Shown one piece after another: positions 1 to 10,900 of a stretch of DNA of 64,000 bases. Position numbers and translations under genes: made by a program. The notes under the pieces are model-generated. The model had not been told where the DNA came from. It saw nothing but the letters and a program-made list of their open reading frames with translations, and did not search any database. Every line of letters starts with the position of its first letter. Position 1 is the first letter of the stretch. The DNA comes from Symbiodinium sp. CCMP2592 (taxonomy: Eukaryota > Sar > Dinophyceae > Suessiales > Symbiodiniaceae): NCBI GenBank assembly GCA_905221615.1, contig CAJNDT010000334.1, forward strand, positions 142,001 to 206,000, in the 5' to 3' direction.

Positions 1-299
1 TGTGGGAGTGGATCTCATGGGTCTTTTGAACTTGAAAGACATCTTCGGGACAGACCGAGGATGACGGAGGGAATGGAGGGTACAGGGGCCTGCTTTGATT
101 TTCCGACGGTCCTCCAGTGTGTCGATTCTTCGCCAAGAAAGCAAGGTGCACATGGGCCTCTTCAATCTGGACGCCTGGACAGAGGCTGTACTCCGTGCAC
201 ATAAGGAGATGCAGGGATGCTTTGGGCGCGGGGCCGTGCAAGGAGGGCTTCTGACTGCCGAGTGCCATCAGTTAGGATTGCCCGTTGTTGGGTAGATAC

Positions 300-1031
300 A
301 TCACCGTCGACCAGCTATAGTCCAAAATCTAAATGTGAACATGGTTTTACGGACATGGTTGCAAACTTCTATTGAGATTCTGTTGTTGCGATAAATGTTG
401 TAAATTAAAGAAGTTGTTAGATGATTACATCTACCCGATTACTAGATGATACAAATACCCAGCATATGATCAAGTTCATAGAATGTTAAACATTTTTGAT
501 TGTAAACAAAGACTTGCATACACTGGCATTGCATAACGGGATGAAACGCATGCATGACAACTCAGGCCCATATGATGTCTTTTAATGGCATTAAGGCTCA
601 TTAAGGACACTCTATGTGGATACCGAGATTGTTAGCAGAGAGCGTACAAGTTCTTGATTGATAACTTATGATATACGAGTAGAGAGAACGGATATCAAGT
701 TTGCCTACGAACATCTCGAGGAAACAACAAGGTTCATACAGGAAAAGATTGTGCTTAGTTCTTTGCAAAGTAGCCTACCAATGATAAGTTAATAGTCAAA
801 TGGTATTACTATTGGATGTCCCACCCAACTAGCACGCAATGAGCTTCGAACCGAAACAACCTAGCCTTGCCAGTTAGAGAGTTACATCACCTGGAAACTC
901 AGATGAGTTCTGTATGGTAATGTGTTTTGAGGTATGAAGAGCTATAGTCGTGATTATTGATCTACATTGGGTTAAAGACTATATGGTAAGGTGTTTTAGG
1001 GTGTATTGGACTATAGTTGGTTGACGGTGAT
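300..1031. mobile_element. MITE-like element with 26-bp terminal inverted repeats
   Basis: The 26 bases at 300-325 and the reverse complement of 1006-1031 match at 24 of 26 positions; both contain the core CTATAGTCCAA. They enclose about 0.7 kb that is visibly more AT-rich than the flanks and has no ORF of note. This is the form of a non-autonomous DNA transposon. I could not define a target-site duplication, so the superfamily is open and the true ends may lie a few bases outside. No transposase is present. Confidence 0.6.
912..1016. repeat. Imperfect direct repeat inside the MITE-like element
   Basis: The segment 912-948 and the segment 981-1016 are imperfect copies: both read TATGGTAA, then GTGTTTT, a GGTRT block, and end in CTATAGT. 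The second copy runs into the right terminal inverted repeat. This suggests the right end of the element was duplicated once, or that the repeats are subterminal transposase-binding sites. Confidence 0.5.
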
Positions 1032-3060
1032 TTAATTGCCCCAAACGGGCAAGGCCTATCCCAACTCCATCGGGCTGACATTGTGGGCTTCCAGGTCATC
1101 CTCCCGGATTTAGAGGAGTTTGCGCAGCTGGAGGAGGAGCCACTGGGCCGAGGACCTGGCATTTCATGTCATCGTGCGATAGAGCATGAGCATAATCACA
1201 GCCTGGTCAACATCTTGGTGGTTGGTTTCCGTGTGGCTCCATGATGGCAGAGGCCAGAGATCCGCGCAGCTTACGGTAGCCTGCGTTCTTAAGCACGTGA
1301 GGTGGTTTCGACAAGCTTGTCAACGTTGGCTCCGTGGTACAGAACCCAGCGTGAGTAGAGAGCATATACAGGTAAGTGGACACATTTTCGGCAGTTGCTG
1401 GTGAGGCCATTCCTGGTGAGGTGGAGTTCACCCCTGAGGCAGCGGGAGAAAGACGTGAAAGCTTGCAGAGAGGTTTTGATCTGCATTCGTCCACATGCAC
1501 TACATGACAACTTCATAACAACATATACTTTTCCCCCAAAGAAACAGACAGTGGCTATACCCGGCATCCTAATCCCCTTGCTCAACATACTTCGGCAGTT
1601 GCACAGCACGGCTTCCAGCTACTTCACTAGTATTGTAAACCTTGGATGGGTTTCGCCTGCTCATCGGTGCTCATGGGTTCCGCAACAGGCGCGACCCGCC
1701 GTTACATGACCTGCATACACTTCTGCCGGATGGAGAGCTGTGCTGCTACAGTCTCGCAACTGTCGGCAGGACCTGCGTGACATCGATGAAGATTTCGACA
1801 CGGAGTCGCCCGGTTGGAGCATGCAAGCGCGGAGTGAGGGTAAGACTGGATCCTGTCAGCATACCTGATGACTCGTGTTTGCTGTGCTGAAGGGAGAAAG
1901 GTACTGGTGATCTTGCGTTTCAGTCTGTGCGAGCTTCTGCTCAGAAGCCCATGCACAGTCTGGGGTTTTGCTTGAATTTGAGGTGTCTGCTAAACCTGGC
2001 CGGTGAACAGATGCTCCAGCGACAGGCGCCAAGCCGTATCGTTAGGCATGGAATCCGCCTTTCAGCGGCTCAGTTGTCAGAAATCAGAGCATGCAATCGG
2101 TGGGTTTTGCCTTGCCGCACGATGCCGCCACTGGACTTCGAAGGGGCTACTTTCCACATGGATGGTTGGGCGGATCGCACGATACATGTTGTGTCACATT
2201 CAGCTGCACATGGCAGGCCCAGGTTGCCGCACAGAAAGCCGGCGGGACCGGGCCCGCTCCTGCATTCTGTGAGCCGACAGTCAACAGCCCTGCAACCTCA
2301 GCCGCAAAATCTCGAAGCATTATTCCAGCCCCTTGAAAAGATTGCGCTTGGATGGCTTGGCTCGCAGGAACGAGGTTGAGGGAACGTGCGAGACAGCGCC
2401 TGTGGAGCTGCCAAACGTGCCCGAGGCAAGTCGGATTTCGTCTTGGGGTCTCAGGTTGAGGGATGTTGAGGGTGTTGAGGGCTGCGGTCGCAGCATGGTG
2501 TGAAGTCAACTGAATAGGGCAGTCAATCATCTCGTGGTTCTCAGCACAGTGTCAAGGCCACGACCTGAGACGACCGTAAAGTTGTACAGACTTGCTGTGA
2601 GCCTGCAAGCTTCCAATGCCGCTCAATCCTACGACGCAAACCACTTGAGACCGTCAATTTCATGATTGTCAGTACTGCCCCTACAAGTCGTAGCCCAATC
2701 TGTCTTATCAGACAAGTACCACTATACCCTCGATTGAAATTAAATCTTACAAACATGGCTGCTTCAATTGTGCAGGAGCCTGGGTCCATGGGCAATCTCG
2801 AGCCAGGTGCCTTTGCTTCACCGCTCGTGCCATCATCTTACCTTCTCAGCTGCTTTAGGCCTTGTCATGCCCATAGAAGAGGTCGCACTGTTAAGGCGCC
2901 TGCCCCGAAAGTAAAACGACTCGTCATGAGGTCTTCCTGTAAGTGGGAAGGCGAACACGTCTGATTCCACTGGAGATTTCCGCTGAGGTTGGCCTTCCCA
3001 TTTTGCCATTGGGCACTGAGAGGTACATGTTGAGTTTACTTTCTCCTCCCTTAACATGGT
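1032..3060. other. No confident gene
   Basis: Several short ORFs overlap on both strands (the longest on + is 1927-2379). None carries a motif I recognise and none can be tied to neighbouring exons. The 2091-2336 frame has the most protein-like composition, but I would not call it. Confidence 0.4.
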
Positions 3061-3078
3061 TCACAACTAGCAATTTGC

Positions 3079-3240
3079 ATGCATGCATATGTGCGCACAT
3101 GGATGCGCAAACATGCACACATACACGATATGCATACATGCATCCATACATACATCAGTGTATCAGTGCCAGTATGTCATATAGGAGTGTGTGTGTGTGT
3201 GTGTGCGTGCGTGCGTGTGTGCGTCTGTTTGTGTGTGTTT
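3079..3240. repeat. Alternating purine/pyrimidine microsatellite (CATG/CATA, then GT)
   Basis: Runs of ATGCATGCATA, ACACATACACGATATGCATACATGC and then a (GT)n/(GC)n tract near 3186-3235. The strict purine-pyrimidine alternation makes left-handed DNA possible. The same word family returns at 6.55-7.1 kb and 51.9-52.3 kb. Confidence 0.85.
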
Positions 3241-5490
3241 TTCTCCCGTGACTCGCATGTGTTGCCAGAGCTTCGGACGAGTTCCGATCCTCATGCATCA
3301 CTTAGATGGCGTGGCCGAAAATTGCCGACGGTTGAAAAGGCGACCGTGCTAATGACTGGGGAAGGGTCTTGGATTACATCGGCCAGGTGCGGGAGACACT
3401 GAGTGGGTGTAGGCTTGGCAACGCAACGGCTTTCTGGACGAGTGGGAGTGTGTTGGAACTCCGAGTTGCGAAAGCGCCTGCTGCCGCAGAATGCATATCC
3501 AGCATTCTCACAACACAGAACGGTTGTTTTTCTTTCATTGTAATCACGGATGCAGTGGACTCAGTGGCAACAGACTTTGTCTTTTCACGCAGTCTCAGCT
3601 GCTGACACCAGACCCGGACAGGAAGCGACAATGATAAGGACTATGGGTGCGGATTTGTGGTTACAGGCGGCCATAGAGCTCCGCAAAACGATTCTCTAAA
3701 TGACCTCCTTAAATCTCATGAGACCTGCAATCGCTGCCTCTCCGGGGCAGAATCGCTTTTCATACCTTGCAAGTGCTGTCCGTTCCAAGTTTAACACCTG
3801 TTTGGACACCTTCATGGTGCGACGACGAAGTTTGCTGAGATGTTATCCACGGTGCCCCAAACCCCACCACCAGATTGCGTTGACAGACCACCGCGACGGT
3901 GTCCCAACAACATCACTCTGCTGAATGTGGGGCTACGCCCCGATCCTTTGCTTAAGGCTCGGCTCTGAAAGATCCGAAAATGCGTGGTTCTCGCATCAAG
4001 TTGGAGTTGAGTCATGGGACGGGGCGGATTGAGTTGCATCCGTCCAGCATGGTAGCAATGGGTGGAGTATCCACGCGCCGGGCTTTACATGTCGACGTTC
4101 TGCTGCCTCGCAGGCATTGGCAGGCAAATTATCCCTAGGCCCACAGCAGAATGTACCTTCCACGCGCAGCGACAACTCTAGGACTACAGATAGACTCAGG
4201 CAGTTTCACCTCGCGGCTCTTGGATGAAACGTGGCTCTTGGATGAAACCGTCCATAAGCTCTTGGCTAGTGCACCGGCTGAGCACTTCCGGGCATGGGAG
4301 TACCAGGGAAGCTGTATGACATGTAGTCACGGCTTCGCACATCATTTGAGCAGGCACTTCCTTGTAGCGGGGCTCGCCGGGCTCTGTGTCTCATGGGGCT
4401 TTGTGCGTCCCAGGGCTCAGCCCGAGACTCAGCGAGGCAGAGCCACAACCATTCTGAGAGTGACTCGGCAGCTCGGATGCTTACGGACTCGAGCTGAAGG
4501 GAAACCTGAGAGCGCCTTCCTCGCAGATGCCTGTTTTTCGCAGAGCCCCCCCGAGAACTAATCGTTTGTGTTGCCCAGGCGCACAAGAAGTTTGCGGAGG
4601 CAAGGTGAAGAACGTAAACATGGTACTATGTTCTGCTGTGTTTTGTGCTGTCGGTGCCGTGGGGTAGGAGCTGATTGGAAGCCAACTCTTTCGATCTCAG
4701 TTGCGTTGCTCGGTGCGATCGAACCATGTAGAAGCAGGTAGGACGATGCTTCATGATGCGGCAAGACTGCCGTCAGTTGTTTGCTCGGCTCCCTCGGTTC
4801 GATCCCTCGCACCCCGGAGCTGTAGAGGCACAGAAACACCCACCAACAAGGAAAGGAAAGAAAGAAGGCCTGCTCGATAGTTCCCGAGGTCCGAGGCTCG
4901 AACAATAACAGGATAATCCTTCTGCCATGCTAGCTGATTCGTGCTCTCACTAAGTCAGAAGGACAGAACATAGTGCTGCCTTGTGGTTTGCTGCTTCCTG
5001 CTGTCGCCGTTTCGAGAATGCTGTTGCAACTCCATTCTCGCCATTCATCTCAATCATAGATTCGCGAATATCCTCGCCGTCGCTCTTGTGTTCTGCAGGC
5101 GCCGACCCAGCCCAAGCCGCAGACCAGGCATGGCCGGCCCTGCATCAACAAATACCAGATGAGAAACTGGACAGACATGTATTGAGATAAGACTTGCGGT
5201 ATGGCATGAGATTGCATACAGCGTTTTGATACAAGGCAGTGCAAGATGGTACACTTTGCTAAGTTGCTACAATTGGCTGCAGTACAACTGAGAAAAATGA
5301 ATTTCAGTACAATCCGGTTCTGCAAGACCGAACCAACAACGGGGTATAGACAGACGCAAGTATGGACAGGCGCAAGCCGGAATAAGTGTAAGTATCTAAC
5401 CCTCCTGGAACCTTTTTTTGTGCTCGTCGAATGGTCCTTCAATGATAGTTGAGCATGGACGTGCGCAACTATGAAGCTACCTGGGATGAT
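3241..5490. other. No confident gene
   Basis: Short overlapping ORFs on both strands, no recognised motif. A T-arm-like string near 4793 (GGTTCGATCCC) was examined for a tRNA and rejected. Confidence 0.4.
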
Positions 5491-5496
5491 GTTAGC

Positions 5497-5541
5497 TTTT
5501 TTTTTTTCTCTCTCTCGCTCTCTCTCTTTCTCTGTCTCTCT
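5497..5541. repeat. Polypyrimidine (T/TC)n tract
   Basis: A run of T followed by TC/CT repeats. Similar tracts occur at 25.98-26.05 kb and 38.19-38.25 kb. Confidence 0.85.
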
Positions 5542-6540
5542 GACGTTTCCAAGCATGATCCAATTGGAATGTTGGCGGGAGCTTGTATTGAGTTGCACCT
5601 GGGAGATGATCTTACAGGCCCCACAGCAAGCTTGGACAAGAGTGATTCCGGGAACGACGAGTTACGGTCGTGTATGTCACTGGCCTTGTTTCCTTGAGAG
5701 TGCACTCCACATGGTCAGAATGGCACCAAAGATCCCTCCTGACTCGCGAAGGGAATCGACTGCTGCACCTGATGATGGGCCAGGGGCCAGTTCGCAGGGT
5801 TGATGGCGCATCTCTTGCTGGTTCAGAACCTAGCGCAGCACAGCACTCATCAGTGCAAGGCATCCACTCTCGTTCATCGTATGCACACGCACTCATGCTT
5901 AATCTGTGTTGCAAGTTGGTCGACAGACCATGATTGCTCCCGAGATTTCAAGCAAGAAGGTCTCAATCAGAACCATCCGATGACGAGGAGGCTGTGCGCT
6001 GCCTCAGATGGTCGAAGTTATTTTTGATGCTCTCTCCGTGTGCTTTAAGATGGACAATGGACATGACTCAGCCCCTGCACATGTCAGCACTCCGTAGCAA
6101 AGCTGCAACATACCGTGCCGCTAAAGTAAGCCACTGTCATGGACGGCATCCCTCCATGCGAGAGGGAAAAGGATGGCATGGCTCAGCCGAGTTCTCGTCG
6201 CTGGGGCTCAGTAGTCGCAAGCACCAGATGGCTGGCAGAACGCGCGGAACGCATGCGAGACACCAGCGCAAAGTCCATCAGTCGTCCGCGATTTGGCTGT
6301 TTTCGATCCCGCCATCTAAGGGCACGAGGTCTCGCTGGGCGGACGTTTCGACGGAGTTCTCCAGCAGGCAAGGCAAAATTGGGCTCGAAGCACTGGTCAG
6401 GGGGCTTTGTATGTCGCAGAAAGGATGCAAGATAGCTTATAACTCTAAGACACACATTTTTGTACGAGCTGCATTGTGACACACATGCACAAGTCGCTTT
6501 ACTTGCAAAGGATCCAAACAGCTGTGAAACCATACGCACT
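5542..6540. other. No confident gene
   Basis: Overlapping ORFs of up to 181 codons exist (5934-6479 on +), but none has a recognisable domain or convincing splice context. Confidence 0.35.
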
Positions 6541-6547
6541 ATCACGG

Positions 6548-7061
6548 GCGCATGCATTCACAGGCATATGTGCATAAACCCATACCTGCCTGCATACAGG
6601 CATACATACACACACATGCATGATACATATACACGCACATATGCATGCGTGCATACATGCATACACATACCTCCACGCCGACATGCAGACAAGCATGTAT
6701 CCATCCATCCGTCCATGCATACATACCTACATGCATACCTACATACATACCTTGGTACATACCAACTGACAGACGCATATGCACTCGCCAGCCACCCAGC
6801 CACCCTGCAGCCACTCAGCCACCCAGCCACCCGCCCAGCCACCCATACGACATACGCCACCGACGCAAGCACACAGGCATGCAGGCACGCGGGCACGCAG
6901 GCACGCAGGACACAGGCCCGCTGGCCCGCAGGCCCGCAGGCACGCAAGCCCGCGGGCCCGCGGGCACGCGGGCACGCATGCATGCACACATGCATGCACG
7001 CACGCACGGATGCAGATTCCTCGCATCTTCCACTTCCACTTCTGTCGCACACCCGCACACC

Positions 7062-7104
<43 letters not shown>
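6548..7104. repeat. Compound microsatellite: CATA/CATG, CCACC/CAGC, GGCACGCA and (AC)n
   Basis: Consecutive blocks of low-complexity repeats. First come CATA/CATG words, then an AGCCACCC block near 6790-6845, then a GGCACGCA/GGCCCGCA block near 6870-6980, and finally a pure (AC)n run at about 7065-7104. Long ORFs in all six frames here are by-products of the repeats and are not genes. Confidence 0.9.
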
Positions 7105-7106
<2 letters not shown>

Positions 7107-7984
7107 TCCTTGGATTAAGTACGTGAGAACGAAGTGCTTATCGTAAGCATACTCTCTGCATGCGTAGCGCCTGCATGGCGCGGGCTTTTGCTTCCACGAC
7201 AGGGAGGCTACTTTGAGGGGTCTGTTCCATGGTCAGGTTCCTATGCGGGTGTCGTCATGTCCATGCAGTGCAAGTTGTGATGATGGGCCCTGCCTTATAA
7301 ACGTGGGTCAAGAAAGAGCCACAGACACACAGACAGAGAGAGATGTGGTAAAATGGACACCAGGAAAGAAGACAATTTCGCGGCTACTTTGTCTTCATTC
7401 GTCTCTAAGATCCTTCGATGAGGATGAGGAAGCTGAAGTGCCAGCTAAGGGGAGAAGACTACAGGGCACGAGTAGGTGCAGAGCAAAACCGAGGGCGTCA
7501 AAGTTTCATAAAACCTGGTCCATGTATCCCTCCGGAATGTCGACTAACATGAGCTGAATCAGCCAAGTGCGTGGGACAACAGAAACCTGATGGCAGACGC
7601 CACTACTGGCTTGTATCGATTGGTGAGGTGGTGGCGAGTGAGGTGGTTCTCAACTCTGTGCTCCCATTGCAGTGCTGGACAAGAAGCATCGCTGTCCAGA
7701 CGTGTTTTCTTCCACAGAGAGACGCTAAAAGTGGTCCATCGGTCTCAATCCTGCAGCCTCCCCTGCCCTTGAGATTAGTGGCTGCGGAGAGCAATGCCAA
7801 CAGGGCCAACACTTGCCGTGCACCAGCAATAGACCTGTCAGGATCAACAACTTGATCCTGCATTCAACAGGCCGCTCGGTGGCAAATCGGTGTTCAACGA
7901 GGCATCACGAGCACTAGGGTAAGCTGGCTGCCAACACATTTATCCATGTGTTTCGAGCTTTCATAGCTGACATGTTCTTTGCAG
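7105..7984. other. No confident gene; presumed 5' intron or exons of the kinase
   Basis: Small ORFs only. The region lies directly upstream of the first recognisable kinase exon (acceptor CTTTGCAG ending at 7984), so it may hold N-terminal exons of that gene that I cannot identify. Confidence 0.35.
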
Positions 7985-10900
7985 TGTCAGCTTTGCAGAG
8001 GAGCAACAGGCCCAAGACGATGTTCGAAAGAAGCCGCTAGCCTGCAAGCGACAAGAGTGCAACCTACGGAAGTCCGAGGAAACATCAACAAGTTCTACGG
8101 ACTCCAAGCCGACAAGCTTGGTGAAGGTGGCTTTGGCTTCGTTGTGGAGGCTGGAAGCTAAGCCACGAAAATGCACGCCTGCGGAGTTCCGTGTATTTGA
8201 GGCCAAGAGTCTGTCGACCGGGAACAGATATGCCGTCAAGAAGGTCTCCAAGGCAGACATGATGAGAGTGCTCCATGTCCCACGTCCTGCCTGCACATTT
8301 ACCTGAAAATCTGCAAAGCGTGGTGAAGCCGGCGAAGTACCTCTGGTGTTGTCCAGGGTCGGGTAACGGAGGACTTTCAGGGTTAAGTGGCTTTCTTCGT
8401 TGCTGCCAGGGCTCCGATGTGACGCCATCATGTCTTCAAGTTCAATTCTGCACTGTTGGCTACCCTGCTAGCTACTTGGTTACCTGAGGCTGAGTACCTT
8501 CTTAGAGCATCCAGGCGCATCATGAACAAGCACATTACTCTCCTCGTGACTTTCTATCCTTCCCGGGGGGCCAGAGGGGGGATGATGGCGGTGTTTAGGT
8601 TGTCTATGGCTTAAAACATCGAGAGGCCACCAAAGCGTGGCACAAGCTGCCTGGAAGGACACACAGAAAGCGACGGCGTCGGAATGATCCGTATAACAGT
8701 GGCTCTGATGAGTGGGAGAGCAGTGGACTTGGAGGTGGTCCGCAATGTACCCCTCGGAGAGCTGTCTCGGAGAGCTCAATCTGAACTTGGGGTCCGGGGC
8801 AGGTTGCTCAGCCCTTGTGGTGCTGACCTGCACGGAGACACGACTTTGGTCCAGGCTGGTCTTCTGAGTGGCGATGTCCTAACTCTGCACACTCGGCCGG
8901 TGTACCTGGCGGCGGCCGACAGCGCGTTGGCAGCCATCCTGTCTGATGGGACCATCGTCAGCTGGGGCTACCCGGGGAATGGTGGGGACAGTCGTTCTGC
9001 CAGTGAGGACTTGCGAAACGTCCAGCAAGTTCAAGCGAACCAGTTTGCCTTTGCTGCTCTGCGGGGCGATGGTTCCGTCGTGACTTGGGGGAACTCGGCT
9101 TGTGGTGGAAACTGCAGCAAGGTTGCGTGCCAGCTGAAAGAAGTTCGCGAGGTCCAAGCGACTTCCCTAGCCTTCGCTGCGATACTGCGTGATGGGTCCG
9201 TTGTAACTTGGGGAAATGCTGACTACGGTGGCGACAGCGGTGAGGTCCACGATCTTCTGCAAGATGTGCGAGAGATCCAAGCAAGCGAGGCTGCATTTGC
9301 TGCCATACTGGCAAACGGGGAAGTGGTGACTTGGGGTTGGGCTGGGTACGGCGGAGACAGCCAGGCGGTCCAAGGGCAGCTCAAGAATGTCCAGAAAATA
9401 CAAGCTGCACAGAATGCCTTTGCTGCTATCTCTAAGGATGGCTCCGTGGTGACCTGGGGGAATCCGACCCGGGGAGGTGACAGCAGACCTGTCCTGGAAG
9501 AGCTGAGTGACGTGATGCACGTTCAAGCTAGCGAGTCGGCCTTTGCCGCTCTGCGGGAGGATGGAAGTGTCGTGACTTGGGGACATGATGGCTATGGTGC
9601 CGACAGCAGTGCGACCCGATTGAAGTTGGTGGACGTGCGGGAGATTCAGGCGACTGCTTCTGCCTTCGCAGCTCTGAGGCACGATGGTTCCGTCGTCACA
9701 TGGGGCAACCCCGAAAATGGAGGGTGCAGCGAAGAGGTCGAGTCTGAGCTTACGGATGTCCGTGCTATTCAGGCTACGCGATTCGCTTTTGCTGCTGTCC
9801 GTGCGGATGGTTCTGTCGTGACCTGGGGTAATCCAGCCCGGGGTGGAGATAGCAAAGATGTTCATGAACAGCTGCAGCATGTGCAGCAGATCCAAGCTAG
9901 CGCTGGTGCTTTTGCTGCTATCCTGACTGATGGGTCTGTCGTGACTTGGGGCCACTCTGGCTGCGGAGGTGATAGCACGTCCGTCCGGAAGCAGTTGAAA
10001 AACGTGCAGCACATACAAGCCTCTCGTTTTGCCTTCGCCGCTGTTCTGGACGACGCATCAGTTGTCACCTGGGGTGCAGCAGGCGGCGGCGGTGATAGCA
10101 GTGCCGTGCGTGAGGTCTTACCCTGATGTTCAGCCTGAAGAACCGACAAGACAGCTGACAACAAGTAGCTACCTGTCTCTTTTTGTGGCCCGATATCTGG
10201 GCTGATATGTCTCACCCGTCGTGATCCTAGAAAAGCCTCGCGAACTTTGACTAGGCCCTCATTGTGCCTTCGAACTTAGCTCCACCAGTCTCCCAAGTAG
10301 GACTCGCCTGGCCTAGCAGGATCTCCGCCCTCAGCATGGGGAACTTGCCACAACTTCGCTGCCACGATGTTGCGAGGCTAAGGCGAAACAAAAACGCTTG
10401 GAGATTCGCAGTGAGATCGACATCATGAAACTGCGCGGGATCCCAGATCGAAGCCAACTCTGCCGGTGCGAGGGTCCTTGTGCAGTTCCTGCATTTTGTG
10501 CAGAGAGACAGGGAGGCAAAGAGCGCGAACTGCCGGCTGCTTTGACAGAAAAAGAGAGAGGCACCAGTCTCACGCCCGGCTGGGTACGAGACGGCAAAGA
10601 TTATGCCGTTATGCCTATGTCTCACGTCACGTCCCTTCCCATAGGCCTGCGAGCATCACCTCAGTGCAAATGCCAGACAGGGCGCGCATGCGCAGGGGAC
10701 ATTGCACAACACCGTCGCACAAGACAGAATCCATTCTGTAGTCGCGGAGTCATAGCACAAATTCGCGAGGGTCCGGCGGTTAAGGACGGACCACCCCAAC
10801 GTGGTGAAGCTCCATGAAACCTTCGAGGACCGCTCTCAGATGTACTTGGCAAGGTCCCCAGCATGAGTCGGAGTGCTTTGCTAGTCACTAGCGAGTACGC

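Noticed and set aside
4785-4820. T-arm-like GGTTCGATCCC suggesting a tRNA
   Set aside because: The five-base stem does not pair and no acceptor or anticodon arm can be formed around it.
6460-7146. ORFs of 228, 180 and 153 codons in several frames
   Set aside because: They are translations of tetranucleotide and AC repeats; low complexity in every frame.
9167-10018. 283-codon minus-strand ORF
   Set aside because: Shadow of the RCC1-repeat gene; its periodicity is that of the + strand repeats.
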